From: Devosia sp. YIM 151766
GTDB taxonomy: Bacteria > Pseudomonadota > Alphaproteobacteria > Rhizobiales > Devosiaceae
NCBI RefSeq assembly: GCF_030285925.1
Contig: NZ_CP127251.1
Span: 496,001-560,000, forward strand
DNA length: 64,000 nt
Direction: 5' to 3'
Part shown: piece after piece, positions 19,005 to 26,874 of the stretch
Layout of the letters: each line of letters opens with the position of its first letter
Numbering within the stretch: position 1 is the first letter of the stretch
Notes under the pieces: model-generated
What the model was told of the DNA's origin: nothing
The model's database searches: none
Seen by the model: the letters and a program-made list of their open reading frames with translations, nothing else
Position numbers and translations under genes: made by a program

Positions 19005-20624
19005 ATGTCAGAAAGCCCGCTCATGAGCGACACGCCCAAACAACCCGAAAATGCCGACCGTCTCGCCAAGGTCATTGCCCGCGCCGGCCTCTGCTCCCGC
19101 CGCGATGCCGAAGGCTGGATCGCCGATGGCCGTATCTCGGTCAATGGCAAGAAGGTGCTCACCCCCGCCTTCAACGTCACCAGCCGCGACAAGATCGAGG
19201 TCGATGGCCTGCCGCTGGCCGCCCGCCAGGGCACCCGCATCTGGCTCTATCACAAGCCCGCCGGCCTGGTGGTCACCGAAAAGGACCCCGAAGGCCGTGC
19301 CACCATTTTCGAGGCGCTGGACAGGAAGGGCCTGCCGCGCGTGCTCACCGTGGGCCGCCTCGACATCAATACCGAAGGCCTGCTGCTGCTGACCAATGAT
19401 GGCGGCCTCAAGCGCGTCCTCGAATTGCCCGCCACCGGCTGGCTGCGCCGCTATCGCGTCCGCGCCCATGGTTCGGTCACCCAGGCCCAGCTCGACGGCC
19501 TCAAGAACGGCATCGCCGTCGAGGGCGTCCAATATGGCCCCATCCAGGCCACGCTGGAGCGCGAGCAGGGCGCCAATGTCTGGCTGGTGCTCGGCCTGCG
19601 CGAGGGCAAGAACCGCGAGGTCAAGAACGTGCTGGGCTCGCTCGGCCTCGAGGTGAACCGGCTGATCCGCATTTCCTACGGCCCCTTCCAGCTCGGCGAT
19701 CTGGCCGAAGGCGCGGTGGAAATGGTCAAGTCCCGCATGCTGCGCGACCAGCTCGGCAAGAAGCTGGCCGAGGCCGCCGGCGTCGATTTCGACAGCGAAA
19801 TGCCCGAAATGCCGGCCCCCCGCGACGAGCGCCCGGTCCGCTCCCCCCGCGACCGCGACCATAGCCGTCCCAATCCGGCGCGCGGCGCCGCCACCGACCA
19901 GCGCCGCCCCTCCTATGGCCGCGATGCCGAAGAGCGCCCGACAGGCCGGCCGCGCCGCATCCATTTCGACGACGATGGCCGCGCGCCCGAGGCCTTTGTG
20001 CCCAAGGCGCCGCCGCGTTCGCGCCACGCCCCGGACGATCGGCCCGCCCGTGGCTTCGGCAAGCCGGCGCCGCGCGGCGACCGCCCGCAGGGCGGCAAGC
20101 CCTTCGGCGACAAGCCCAAGCGCGATTTCGGCGATCGGCCGCCGCGCAGCGGCTTTGGCGATCGGCCGGCCCGTGGCGGCTTCGCCGACCAGCCCAAGCG
20201 CGATTATGGCGACAAGCCCGCCCGCACCGGCTTCAGCGACCGGCCCAAACGCGATTCCGGCGACCGGGCGCAGCGGTCCTTCGGCGATAAGCCCGCCCGG
20301 GGGGCGCGGCCGGAACGCGGCTTCGAGGATCGGCCCAAGCGGCCCTATGGCGACCGGCCTCAGGGCGGTCGCCCCGGCGGCAAGCCTTTTGCCGGCAGGC
20401 CCGACGGCAAGCCCTTTTCTGGCAAGCCGGGCGGTCCGCGTCCGGGGGGGCGGCCCACCGGCGGCCGCCCGCCAGCCGGCCGCCCGCCAGCCGGCCGCCC
20501 GCCAGCCGGCCGCCCGCCAGCCGGCCGCCCGCCAGCCGGCCGTCCGCCAGCCGGCCGCCCGCCAGCCGGCCGTCCGCCAGCCGGCCGTCCCGCCGGTCCG
20601 CGCAAGCCGCGCAACGACCGCTGA
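19005..20624 (+). CDS. RsuA/RluB-family 23S rRNA pseudouridine synthase with repetitive tail
   Basis: A 539-aa protein. An S4 RNA-binding domain comes first (RLAKVIARAGLCSRRDAEGWI). The RluB-type catalytic domain follows, with the nucleophile Asp in GRLDINTEGLLLL and the downstream REGKNREVK. This part ends near residue 260. The remaining half is disordered: an Arg/Asp/Gly/Pro-rich region with loose repeats such as FGDRPARGGF, then eight exact RPPAG units. Such tails may bind RNA. Modification of helix 89 of 23S rRNA is inferred from family. ATG 19005 is used; ATG 19023 is equally possible, and an earlier frame extension to 18888 looks non-native. Confidence 0.88.
   Translation: MSESPLMSDTPKQPENADRLAKVIARAGLCSRRDAEGWIADGRISVNGKKVLTPAFNVTSRDKIEVDGLPLAARQGTRIWLYHKPAGLVVTEKDPEGRATIFEALDRKGLPRVLTVGRLDINTEGLLLLTNDGGLKRVLELPATGWLRRYRVRAHGSVTQAQLDGLKNGIAVEGVQYGPIQATLEREQGANVWLVLGLREGKNREVKNVLGSLGLEVNRLIRISYGPFQLGDLAEGAVEMVKSRMLRDQLGKKLAEAAGVDFDSEMPEMPAPRDERPVRSPRDRDHSRPNPARGAATDQRRPSYGRDAEERPTGRPRRIHFDDDGRAPEAFVPKAPPRSRHAPDDRPARGFGKPAPRGDRPQGGKPFGDKPKRDFGDRPPRSGFGDRPARGGFADQPKRDYGDKPARTGFSDRPKRDSGDRAQRSFGDKPARGARPERGFEDRPKRPYGDRPQGGRPGGKPFAGRPDGKPFSGKPGGPRPGGRPTGGRPPAGRPPAGRPPAGRPPAGRPPAGRPPAGRPPAGRPPAGRPAGPRKPRNDR
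20466..20585 (+). repeat. Eight tandem 15-bp units encoding RPPAG
   Basis: The unit CGCCCGCCAGCCGGC, with a single C/T wobble (CGCCCG or CGTCCG), is repeated eight times without interruption and stays in frame with the pseudouridine synthase. An RPAG partial unit follows. The near-identity of the units suggests recent slippage expansion, so copy number probably varies between strains. Confidence 0.95.
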
Positions 20625-20645
20625 TCGGCCCAGGAACACCGTCCC

Positions 20646-21200
20646 ATGCGCATCGTCGCCGGCAAATTTCGCGGCAAGCAGCTCAATTCCCCCTCGGACC
20701 AATCCACCCGTCCGACCTCCGACCGCGCCCGTGAATCCATCTTCAATATTCTGGGTTCGCGTCTCGGCCCGGCGCTGGATGGCAAGCGCGTGCTCGATCT
20801 GTTTGCCGGCACCGGCGCGCTGGGCCTGGAAGCCCTGTCGCGCGGCGCCGCCCATGTCACCTTCGTTGAAACCGGCGCCGAAGCGCGTGGCATCATTCGC
20901 GACCATATCGAAGCCTTCGGCGCCGCCGGCATCACCAAGCTGCTGCGCCGCGACGCCACCGCTCTGGGCCGCCCCGGCACGTTCGGCCGGTTCGACCTCG
21001 TCTTCCTCGATCCGCCCTATAATCAGGCGCTCGGCGAAAAAGCGCTCGTCGAACTGGCCGCCAATGGCTGGCTGGTCCCCGGCGCCACGATCGTCTGGGA
21101 AGAAGCCGCCAGCGCTGCAATCGCCATCCCCGATGGCTTCACCCTCGAAGACAGCCGCGAATACGGCGCCGCCGCCATCCGGTTCCTGACCTTCGGCTAG
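20646..21200 (+). CDS. rsmD: 16S rRNA (guanine-966 N2)-methyltransferase RsmD
   Basis: A 184-aa SAM-dependent enzyme of normal length. It starts MRIVAGKFRGK, has the family SDQSTRPTSDRARESIFNIL, the SAM-binding VLDLFAGTGALGLEALSRGA and the catalytic DPPYN motif of N2-guanine methyltransferases (FLDPPYN). It acts on the assembled 30S particle. It starts 21 bp after the pseudouridine synthase stop, so both rRNA-modifying genes probably share a transcript. Confidence 0.95.
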   Translation: MRIVAGKFRGKQLNSPSDQSTRPTSDRARESIFNILGSRLGPALDGKRVLDLFAGTGALGLEALSRGAAHVTFVETGAEARGIIRDHIEAFGAAGITKLLRRDATALGRPGTFGRFDLVFLDPPYNQALGEKALVELAANGWLVPGATIVWEEAASAAIAIPDGFTLEDSREYGAAAIRFLTFG

Positions 21201-21383
21201 AATCTCTCTGTGTCGAGATCGTCGGCTCCTTTCCTTCCTCTACCTTGAGGGGAGGGAGGCGCAAGAACTGCCGATCCTGCCGCCGAAACAAGCACCATGG
21301 TGAAGGGAGAATAGCGCAGCTGGGCTGGGGGCGGTGGAGCGAACCCGGACTGCCGATGCCGCAGCATCCAAGGTAAAGAACCC
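21201..21383. repeat. Intergenic gap with class E palindrome and conserved flank
   Basis: Around 21236-21284 a palindrome (TACCTTGAGGGGAGGGAGG) is followed by GCGCAAGAACTGCCGATCCTG. The repeat between znuB and znuC (22700-22748) has the same order: CTCAAGGGGCAGGGAGGCG, then AAAGAGCCGATGCTG. The conserved flank shows that the repeat is longer than its palindrome. No gene is visible. Confidence 0.6.
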
Positions 21384-21797
21384 TCAGGCCGCCAGCAGGC
21401 ACGTCCCGCATTTGCCGCGGATTTCCATTGTCGTCTGCCCCACCTGGAAACCGGTATTCCTGGCCCAGCCGCCCAGCCTTTCCTCGATCACCGCATCGGT
21501 GAATTCATCGACCTTGCCGCATTCGCCGCAAATGGCGAAGGCGATCAGGCCCTTGCGGTGGCAATTCGCGTCGGCGCAGGCGACGAAGGCGCTGAGCGAT
21601 TCCAGGCGATGGGCGAGGCCGCGCTCCACCAGCTTGTCCAGCGCCCGATAGATTTGCAGCGGCGCGCGCAGTCCGTCGTCGCGCAGCCGGTCGAGAATGT
21701 CATAGGCCGAAAGCGGGGCAGGGGCGTGGCTGAGCGCTCCCAGCACCAATTCCTGGTTGCGCGTCAGGTCCTTGGGGATTTTGTGATCATGCGCCAT
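21384..21797 (-). CDS. zur: Zinc uptake regulator Zur (Fur family)
   Basis: A 137-aa Fur-family repressor. The winged helix covers about residues 10-75 (LTRNQELVLGALSHA, APLQIYRALDKLVERGL), and the dimerisation domain carries the structural zinc pairs CGECG and CGTC, with further His/Cys ligands in ACADANCHRKG. With zinc it should repress znuA and znuBC through the sites at 23681-23718. Its start overlaps the end of znuB by 11 bp, so it is the last gene of a znuC-znuB-zur unit and probably autoregulated. Confidence 0.92.
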   Translation of the reverse strand: MAHDHKIPKDLTRNQELVLGALSHAPAPLSAYDILDRLRDDGLRAPLQIYRALDKLVERGLAHRLESLSAFVACADANCHRKGLIAFAICGECGKVDEFTDAVIEERLGGWARNTGFQVGQTTMEIRGKCGTCLLAA

Positions 21798-22605
21798 GCT
21801 GCTCTCTCCTGCCGAACAATCTTGCCGTCGGCACCGCCAGCGATACGAGGAAGATCGCCAGCGCCATCACCACGATGGAAGGTCCCGAAGCGGTATCCCA
21901 GCTGCGCGACCCATACAAGCCGCCCAATACCGACATTGCCCCCAGCGCCGCCGCCACCAGCGCCATCATTTCCGGATTGGCGCTCAGCCGCCGCGCCGTG
22001 GCAGCCGGGATGATCAGCAGCGAGGTGATCAGCAACACGCCCACCAGCTTCATGGCGATGGCGATGACGCTGGCCATCAGCAGCATGAGCACGATCCGGC
22101 TCGCCTCCGGCCGCAGCCCTTCGGCCTCCGCCAGTTCCGGGCTCACCGTCGCCGCCAGCAGCGGCCGCCAGTTCAGCGCCAGAATGACGAGGATGGCGGC
22201 GCCGCCGCCATAGATGACAAGGATGTCTTCCACCGATACCGCCAGGATATCGCCGAACAGAAAGCCCATCAGGTCGATCCGCACCTGCGTCAGGAAGCCG
22301 ACAATGACCAGCCCCACGGCGAGGCTCGAATGGCTGAGAATGCCCAGCAGCGCGTCGGTGGACAGCGTATTCTGCCGTTGCAACAGCAAGAGCGCCCCCG
22401 CCACCAAAGCCGCCACCGCGAAGACCCCCAGCGTCATGTTCACCGATAACAGGATCGACAGGGCCACGCCCAGCAGCGCCGAATGCGCCATCGTATCCCC
22501 GAAATAAGCCATCCGCCGCCACACCACGAAACAGCCCAGCGGCCCGGTCACCGCCGCCAGCCCCATGCCGGCGATAAGCGCGCGGGAGAAGAAATCACCG
22601 AACAT
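21787..22605 (-). CDS. znuB: Zinc ABC transporter permease ZnuB
   Basis: A 272-aa membrane protein of the ABC-3 family with about eight helices. It shows the N-terminal GMGLAAVTGPLGCFVVWRRMAYFGDTMAHSALLG and the central VSVEDILVIYGGG typical of ZnuB. It forms the channel for Zn2+ with ZnuC and ZnuA. ATG 22605 has a GGGAGG ribosome site; the frame opens nine codons earlier without one. It overlaps zur downstream. A repeat-bearing 161-bp gap separates it from znuC. Confidence 0.95.
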   Translation of the reverse strand: MFGDFFSRALIAGMGLAAVTGPLGCFVVWRRMAYFGDTMAHSALLGVALSILLSVNMTLGVFAVAALVAGALLLLQRQNTLSTDALLGILSHSSLAVGLVIVGFLTQVRIDLMGFLFGDILAVSVEDILVIYGGGAAILVILALNWRPLLAATVSPELAEAEGLRPEASRIVLMLLMASVIAIAMKLVGVLLITSLLIIPAATARRLSANPEMMALVAAALGAMSVLGGLYGSRSWDTASGPSIVVMALAIFLVSLAVPTARLFGRREQHGA

Positions 22606-22766
22606 GGATTGCCTCCCGATGGTCCGGCACACCTAAGGGGGAGGGGGCCAAGGGTCTCAGGTTCCGAGACAACTTCACTCGAAGTCCCGGATGTAAATAC
22701 TCCCCCTCAAGGGGCAGGGAGGCGAAAGAGCCGATGCTGGCGGCAATCCAAGACAAGCGATGCCCC
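22606..22766. repeat. Class E palindromes between znuC and znuB
   Basis: Facing motifs CCTAAGGGGGAGGGGGCC (about 22630-22647) and CTCCCCCTCAAGGGGCAGGGAGG (about 22700-22722) bracket a small GGTCTC/GAGACA hairpin. The outer palindromes are the same family as the array inside cobN. The element sits inside the znuC-znuB transcript and may affect readthrough. Confidence 0.65.
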
Positions 22767-23552
22767 TCAATGCCCATGATGATGCCCCTCATGCTCATGC
22801 TCGCCCACCACGCAGCCATCCTCATGATGCTCATGGTCATGATGGTGCTCGTAGATCGCCAGCGTGTGCGCCGCCCGTTCGCCGAACAGCGCCAGATATT
22901 CCGGGCTCGTCTTCACCGCATTGGGCGTGCCCCGGCAGCATACATGCCCGTTGAGGCAGATCACCGTATCGGTCTCGGCCATCACCACATGCAGGTCGTG
23001 CGAAATCATCAGGATGCCGGCCTGCGTCGTGTCGCGAATCTGCCGGATCAATTGGTACAGCGCCACTTCGCCGGAAAAATCCACGCCCTGCACCGGCTCG
23101 TCCAGCACCAGCAGGTCCGGTTTGCGGATCATCGCCCGGGCGAACAGCACCCGCTGGAATTCCCCGCCCGACAATTCCTGCACCGCCGCCTTGCGCAGCC
23201 GCGCCGCGCCCACCGCCTCCAGCGCCGCCACGATTTCACCTTCCGGATAATGTCCGGTCAGCGTCATCAGCCGGTCGACATTCAGCGGCAGCGTCCAGTC
23301 GATGCTCAGCTTTTGCGGCACATAGCCGATTCGCAGCCCCGGCTTGCGCGTCACCCTGCCCATGCTCGGCTTCAACACCCCGGTCGCGAGCTTCGCCGTA
23401 GTGGATTTGCCCGAGCCGTTCGGCCCGATCAGCGTCACGATTTCCCCGCGCCGGATCGAGAGGTCGACGCCCTCCACCAGCACGCGACCGCCGCTGCGGA
23501 CGCCCGCATCTTTCAGGGTGATCAGGATTTCTCTTGGCCGATGGTCGTGCAT
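22767..23552 (-). CDS. znuC: Zinc ABC transporter ATP-binding protein ZnuC
   Basis: A 261-aa ABC ATPase. Walker A is GPNGSGKST, the signature is LSGGEFQRVLFARA, Walker B is LLVLDEP, and the switch His is in ISHDLHVVM. The C terminus is a His-rich tail (EHHHDHEHHEDG...HEHEGHHHGH) that may buffer zinc at the cytosolic face. ATG 23552 is chosen because the in-frame upstream extension is made of class E repeat sequence. It is divergent from znuA, with two Zur-box-like sites in the shared upstream region. Confidence 0.94.
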   Translation of the reverse strand: MHDHRPREILITLKDAGVRSGGRVLVEGVDLSIRRGEIVTLIGPNGSGKSTTAKLATGVLKPSMGRVTRKPGLRIGYVPQKLSIDWTLPLNVDRLMTLTGHYPEGEIVAALEAVGAARLRKAAVQELSGGEFQRVLFARAMIRKPDLLVLDEPVQGVDFSGEVALYQLIRQIRDTTQAGILMISHDLHVVMAETDTVICLNGHVCCRGTPNAVKTSPEYLALFGERAAHTLAIYEHHHDHEHHEDGCVVGEHEHEGHHHGH

Positions 23553-23567
23553 TGAAGTCTCGGTTCC

Positions 23568-23632
23568 GTCGTTCCCTCTCCCTTGCGGGGAGGTCCAGAA
23601 TGGGGGTGCTGCGGCCGGAGCGAGCTGCGGCG
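23568..23632. repeat. Class E palindrome in znuC leader
   Basis: CCCTCTCCCTTGCGGGGAGG, then TCCAGAATGGGGGTGCTGCGG. The GGGGGTGCTGC end is shared with the cobN-array units. It lies between the Zur-box-like sites and the znuC start, so it would be in the znuC 5' UTR. Confidence 0.6.
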
Positions 23633-23680
23633 GCCGTTTTTGCACAGGTCGCCACAACCGCTCTTGACGGCACTAAATAC

Positions 23681-23718
23681 GTTATAGCATAACAAAACCG
23701 CAAGCGTAATAACATAAC
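23681..23718. promoter_or_regulatory. Two Zur-box-like operators, znuA/znuC divergent promoter
   Basis: GTTATAGCATAAC (23681-23693) is a perfect 5-3-5 palindrome. GTAATAACATAAC (23706-23718) differs from it by one base in the left arm. They are 25 bp apart, start to start, inside the 205-bp region between znuC and znuA. Their A/T-rich GTTAT-N3-ATAAC form resembles alphaproteobacterial Zur sites, and zur is encoded next door. Zur binding is inferred, not shown. Confidence 0.8.
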
Positions 23719-23757
23719 ATATCGCTTTCGATCTTTCACCCGCCAAGAGGCCAGACG

Positions 23758-24750
23758 ATGCCCAAATTCACCCTGCCACTCGCCGCTCTCACCACCTTCC
23801 TGCTCACCGGCAGCGCCCTGGCCGCGCCACAGATCGTCGCCTCCACCAAGCCCATCCATTCCCTGGTTGCCGCCATTATGGGCGATCTCGGCCAGCCCGC
23901 CCTCATCGTCAAGGGCGCCGCCTCGCCCCACACCTATTCGCTCCGCCCCTCCGATGCGGCCGCCCTGGAAAGCGCCGATATCGTCTTCTGGACCGGCCAT
24001 GGCATGGAGCTTTTCCTCGCCGATGCGCTCGAAACCCTCGCCAAAAATGCCGAAGTGGTCGAGCTGGCCGAAACCCCGGGCATCGACTTGCTGCCGCTCC
24101 GCGAAGGCGGCGCCTTCGAGGCGCATGACCATGGCGAGGAGCATCACGGCCACGACCATCATGATCACGACCACGACCATGACCACGACCATGACCATGA
24201 CCACGATCACGACCATGATCATGATCACGACCACGGCGAAGGCGACATGCATTTCTGGCTCGACCCGGCAAATGCCGGGCTGATGGCCACCCATATCGCC
24301 GATACCCTGTCCGCCGCCGATCCTGAAAATGCCGAAATCTATGCCGCCAATGCCGCGGCCGAACTGGCCCGGCTCGACCAGCTTGCCGCCGAACTGGAGG
24401 AAATCCTCGCCCCGTTATCCGGCAAGCCCTTCATCGTCTTTCACGATGCCTATCAATATTTCGAAGCCCGCTTCGGCCTCGAGGTTGCCGGCACGGTCAC
24501 CGTCTCGCCCGACATCATGCCCGGCGCCGCCCGCATCGATGAACTGCGCGCCAGAATAGCCGAACTCGGCGCCACCTGCGTCTTCGCCGAGCCCAATTTC
24601 GAGCCCGCCATCGTCCGCACCATCGTCGAAGGCACCCAGGCGCGGCCCGGCGTGCTCGACCCCGAAGGCGCCGCCCTCACCGAAGGTCCCGACCTTTATC
24701 CCCAATTGCTCCGCGGCCTGGCCGCCGGCCTCCTGGACTGCCTCGGCTAA
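23758..24750 (+). CDS. znuA: Zinc-binding periplasmic protein ZnuA
   Basis: A 330-aa cluster A-I solute-binding protein. The signal peptide is MPKFTLPLAALTTFLLTGSALA. Zinc ligands are expected at His60-equivalent in ASPHTYSLRPSDA, in MHFWLDP and in FHDAYQYFE. A long mobile loop of His and Asp (about residues 121-162, including some 14 DH pairs) precedes MHFWLDP; such loops scavenge zinc. The loop is encoded by a near-perfect GACCAC/GACCAT repeat likely to vary in length. An AAGAGG ribosome site precedes the ATG. It delivers Zn2+ to ZnuBC, encoded divergently. Confidence 0.95.
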   Translation: MPKFTLPLAALTTFLLTGSALAAPQIVASTKPIHSLVAAIMGDLGQPALIVKGAASPHTYSLRPSDAAALESADIVFWTGHGMELFLADALETLAKNAEVVELAETPGIDLLPLREGGAFEAHDHGEEHHGHDHHDHDHDHDHDHDHDHDHDHDHDHDHGEGDMHFWLDPANAGLMATHIADTLSAADPENAEIYAANAAAELARLDQLAAELEEILAPLSGKPFIVFHDAYQYFEARFGLEVAGTVTVSPDIMPGAARIDELRARIAELGATCVFAEPNFEPAIVRTIVEGTQARPGVLDPEGAALTEGPDLYPQLLRGLAAGLLDCLG

Positions 24751-24755
24751 CGGGT

Positions 24756-24830
24756 CCCGCCCGCGACCTCATACCGAGCCTTCTGAGCTTGTCGGAGGGC
24801 CAAGGACGAGGTCGCGGCCACCGGGCGGGT
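24756..24830. repeat. Class C palindrome between znuA and DUF2164 gene
   Basis: Arms CCGCGACCTC (24761-24770) and GAGGTCGCGG (24808-24817) enclose CTTCTGAGCTTGTCGGAGGG, and a weaker GCCCG/CGGGC pair extends outwards. The core 'gagcttgtcggagg' is also in the repeat at 54313. It separates two convergent genes and may terminate both. Confidence 0.7.
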
Positions 24831-25085
24831 CTAGCGATGATGCTTCGTCACCCGCTCCAGCGCGAAAATCTCGTCGCTCACATCGTCGATCTTCTTGCGC
24901 ACCAGCGCCTGCGCGTCATGCAGCCCGCGATTGTAGAAATAGGCGCCCATCTTGTCGGCGAAGAACTGCATCAGCATCTCGGCGGGCATGGCGCCGATCG
25001 ACTGGTCCAGTTCTTCGCGGAAATAATCCTGGATCTCGCCCACAATGGCCTTGGTTTCCTCGCGGCTGAAGCTGATCGGTTTCAT
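24831..25085 (-). CDS. DUF2164 family protein
   Basis: An 84-aa protein matching the small DUF2164 family (PF09932). Features are FSREETKAIVGEIQDYFREELDQ at the N terminus, then AEMLMQFFADKMGAYFYNRGLHDAQALV. It is probably a helical cytosolic protein, and the function of the family is unknown. A strong AAGGAG ribosome site precedes ATG 25085. It is divergent from the B12 riboswitch region. Confidence 0.85.
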   Translation of the reverse strand: MKPISFSREETKAIVGEIQDYFREELDQSIGAMPAEMLMQFFADKMGAYFYNRGLHDAQALVRKKIDDVSDEIFALERVTKHHR

Positions 25086-25189
25086 GGCGGATAATCTCCT
25101 TCGGCCCGTTCATAAGCTGAGTCGGCCCTGGCCGGGCGAGAGCTTGCGGATTGACCCCTGCTATCCCGAAGGCGTAAGGCTCATGGCGT

Positions 25190-25431
25190 GACGGTTCCCC
25201 GCGTGCCAGGCACAACGGGATCAAAAGGGAACACGGTGCGGAATACCCATCAGGGGCCAAAACCGTGGCTGCCCCCGCAACTGTAGGCGGTGGGCGCTCT
25301 CAATGCAGCCACTGGGTGGTCGGGCATGGCTTCGAAAGGCGCTTGGCGGTTTTCGACAGCGCCATGGCCGGCAGACATCCGGGAAGGCGGGGGCGCTGTA
25401 TTCACCGCGAGCCAGGAGACCTGCCGGCACC
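25190..25431 (+). ncRNA. Cobalamin (AdoCbl) riboswitch ahead of cobW-cobN-cobO
   Basis: Characteristic conserved blocks appear in order: ACGGTTCCCC (25191), AAAAGGGAACACGGTG (25223-25238), GCTGCCCCCGCAACTGTAGG (25269-25288), CAGCCACTGGG (25305-25315), CCGGGAAGGCGGG (25379-25391) and the B12 box GAGCCAGGAGACCTGCC (25410-25426). Spacing fits the class. It should lower expression of cobW and downstream cob genes when adenosylcobalamin is plentiful. A TTGACC at 25151 with TAAGGC 18 bp later could be the promoter. Whether control is by termination or translation is not clear; I see no strong terminator before cobW. Confidence 0.95.
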
Positions 25432-25520
25432 TTGGTCTGTCGCGACAGCAATGTCGGCGATGCGGCCATGATGAGCCGGGCGCAGAGCCCATAGATTATT
25501 CCGTGCGCGGAGGGTGCCAC

Positions 25521-25615
25521 ATGAATATGATTGCCGTTTCGTCCGGCCTGTCGTCGCCTGTTCCGGCGGCTTGCTGCCGCTGCTCCCGCCCGGCCACCCG
25601 CAATGGAGTGCAGGC

Positions 25616-25619
<4 letters not shown>
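25521..25619 (+). CDS. Candidate 32-codon leader ORF coupled to cobW
   Basis: ATG 25521 has a good GGAGGG ribosome site 6 nt upstream (in GCGGAGGGTGCCAC) and opens 32 codons: MNMIAVSSGLSSPV, then PAACCRCSRPATRNGVQA. Its TGA overlaps the GTG of cobW as GTGA. It lies after the riboswitch, so the switch could act on this ribosome site and cobW would respond by coupling. No homologue is recognised and the peptide may be incidental. An alternative is that this region is simply UTR. Confidence 0.4.
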
Positions 25620-26665
<1,046 letters not shown>

Positions 26666-26689
26666 ACGATGTCGCAATATACGCCTAGA

Positions 26690-26818
26690 GTCCGACACCC
26701 CCACCCTAGCCCTCCCCTCAAGGGGGAGGGGACCGGCCGGTGTTCCGGGCAAAATCGCGTCATATCCACCGGCCCAAAGCCCCTCCCCCCTGAGGGGAGG
26801 GGTTGGGGTGGGGGTGCT
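26690..26818. repeat. Pair of inverted class E palindromes between cobW and cobN
   Basis: GACACCCCCACCCTAGCCCT with CCCCTCAAGGGGGAGGGG, 50 bp of spacer, then CCAAAGCCCCTCCCCCCTGA and GGGGAGGGGTTGGGGTGGGG ending GGTGCTGCG. The second is the approximate reverse complement of the first. The same two half-sites make up each unit of the array in cobN, so this is a single, intergenic form of that element. Confidence 0.85.
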
Positions 26819-26874
26819 GCGTCGCCAACCTGCGCCACGTCGCCAATCCGCTCCACCATCAAAGGCACCCCCTG

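Noticed and set aside
20466..20585. Short direct repeats resembling a CRISPR
   Set aside because: Contiguous 15-bp units without spacers, in frame with a gene: a minisatellite.
24121..24237. His/Asp repeat in znuA as an assembly artefact or frameshift
   Set aside because: The frame continues through it into conserved ZnuA sequence, and such His-rich loops are normal for the family.
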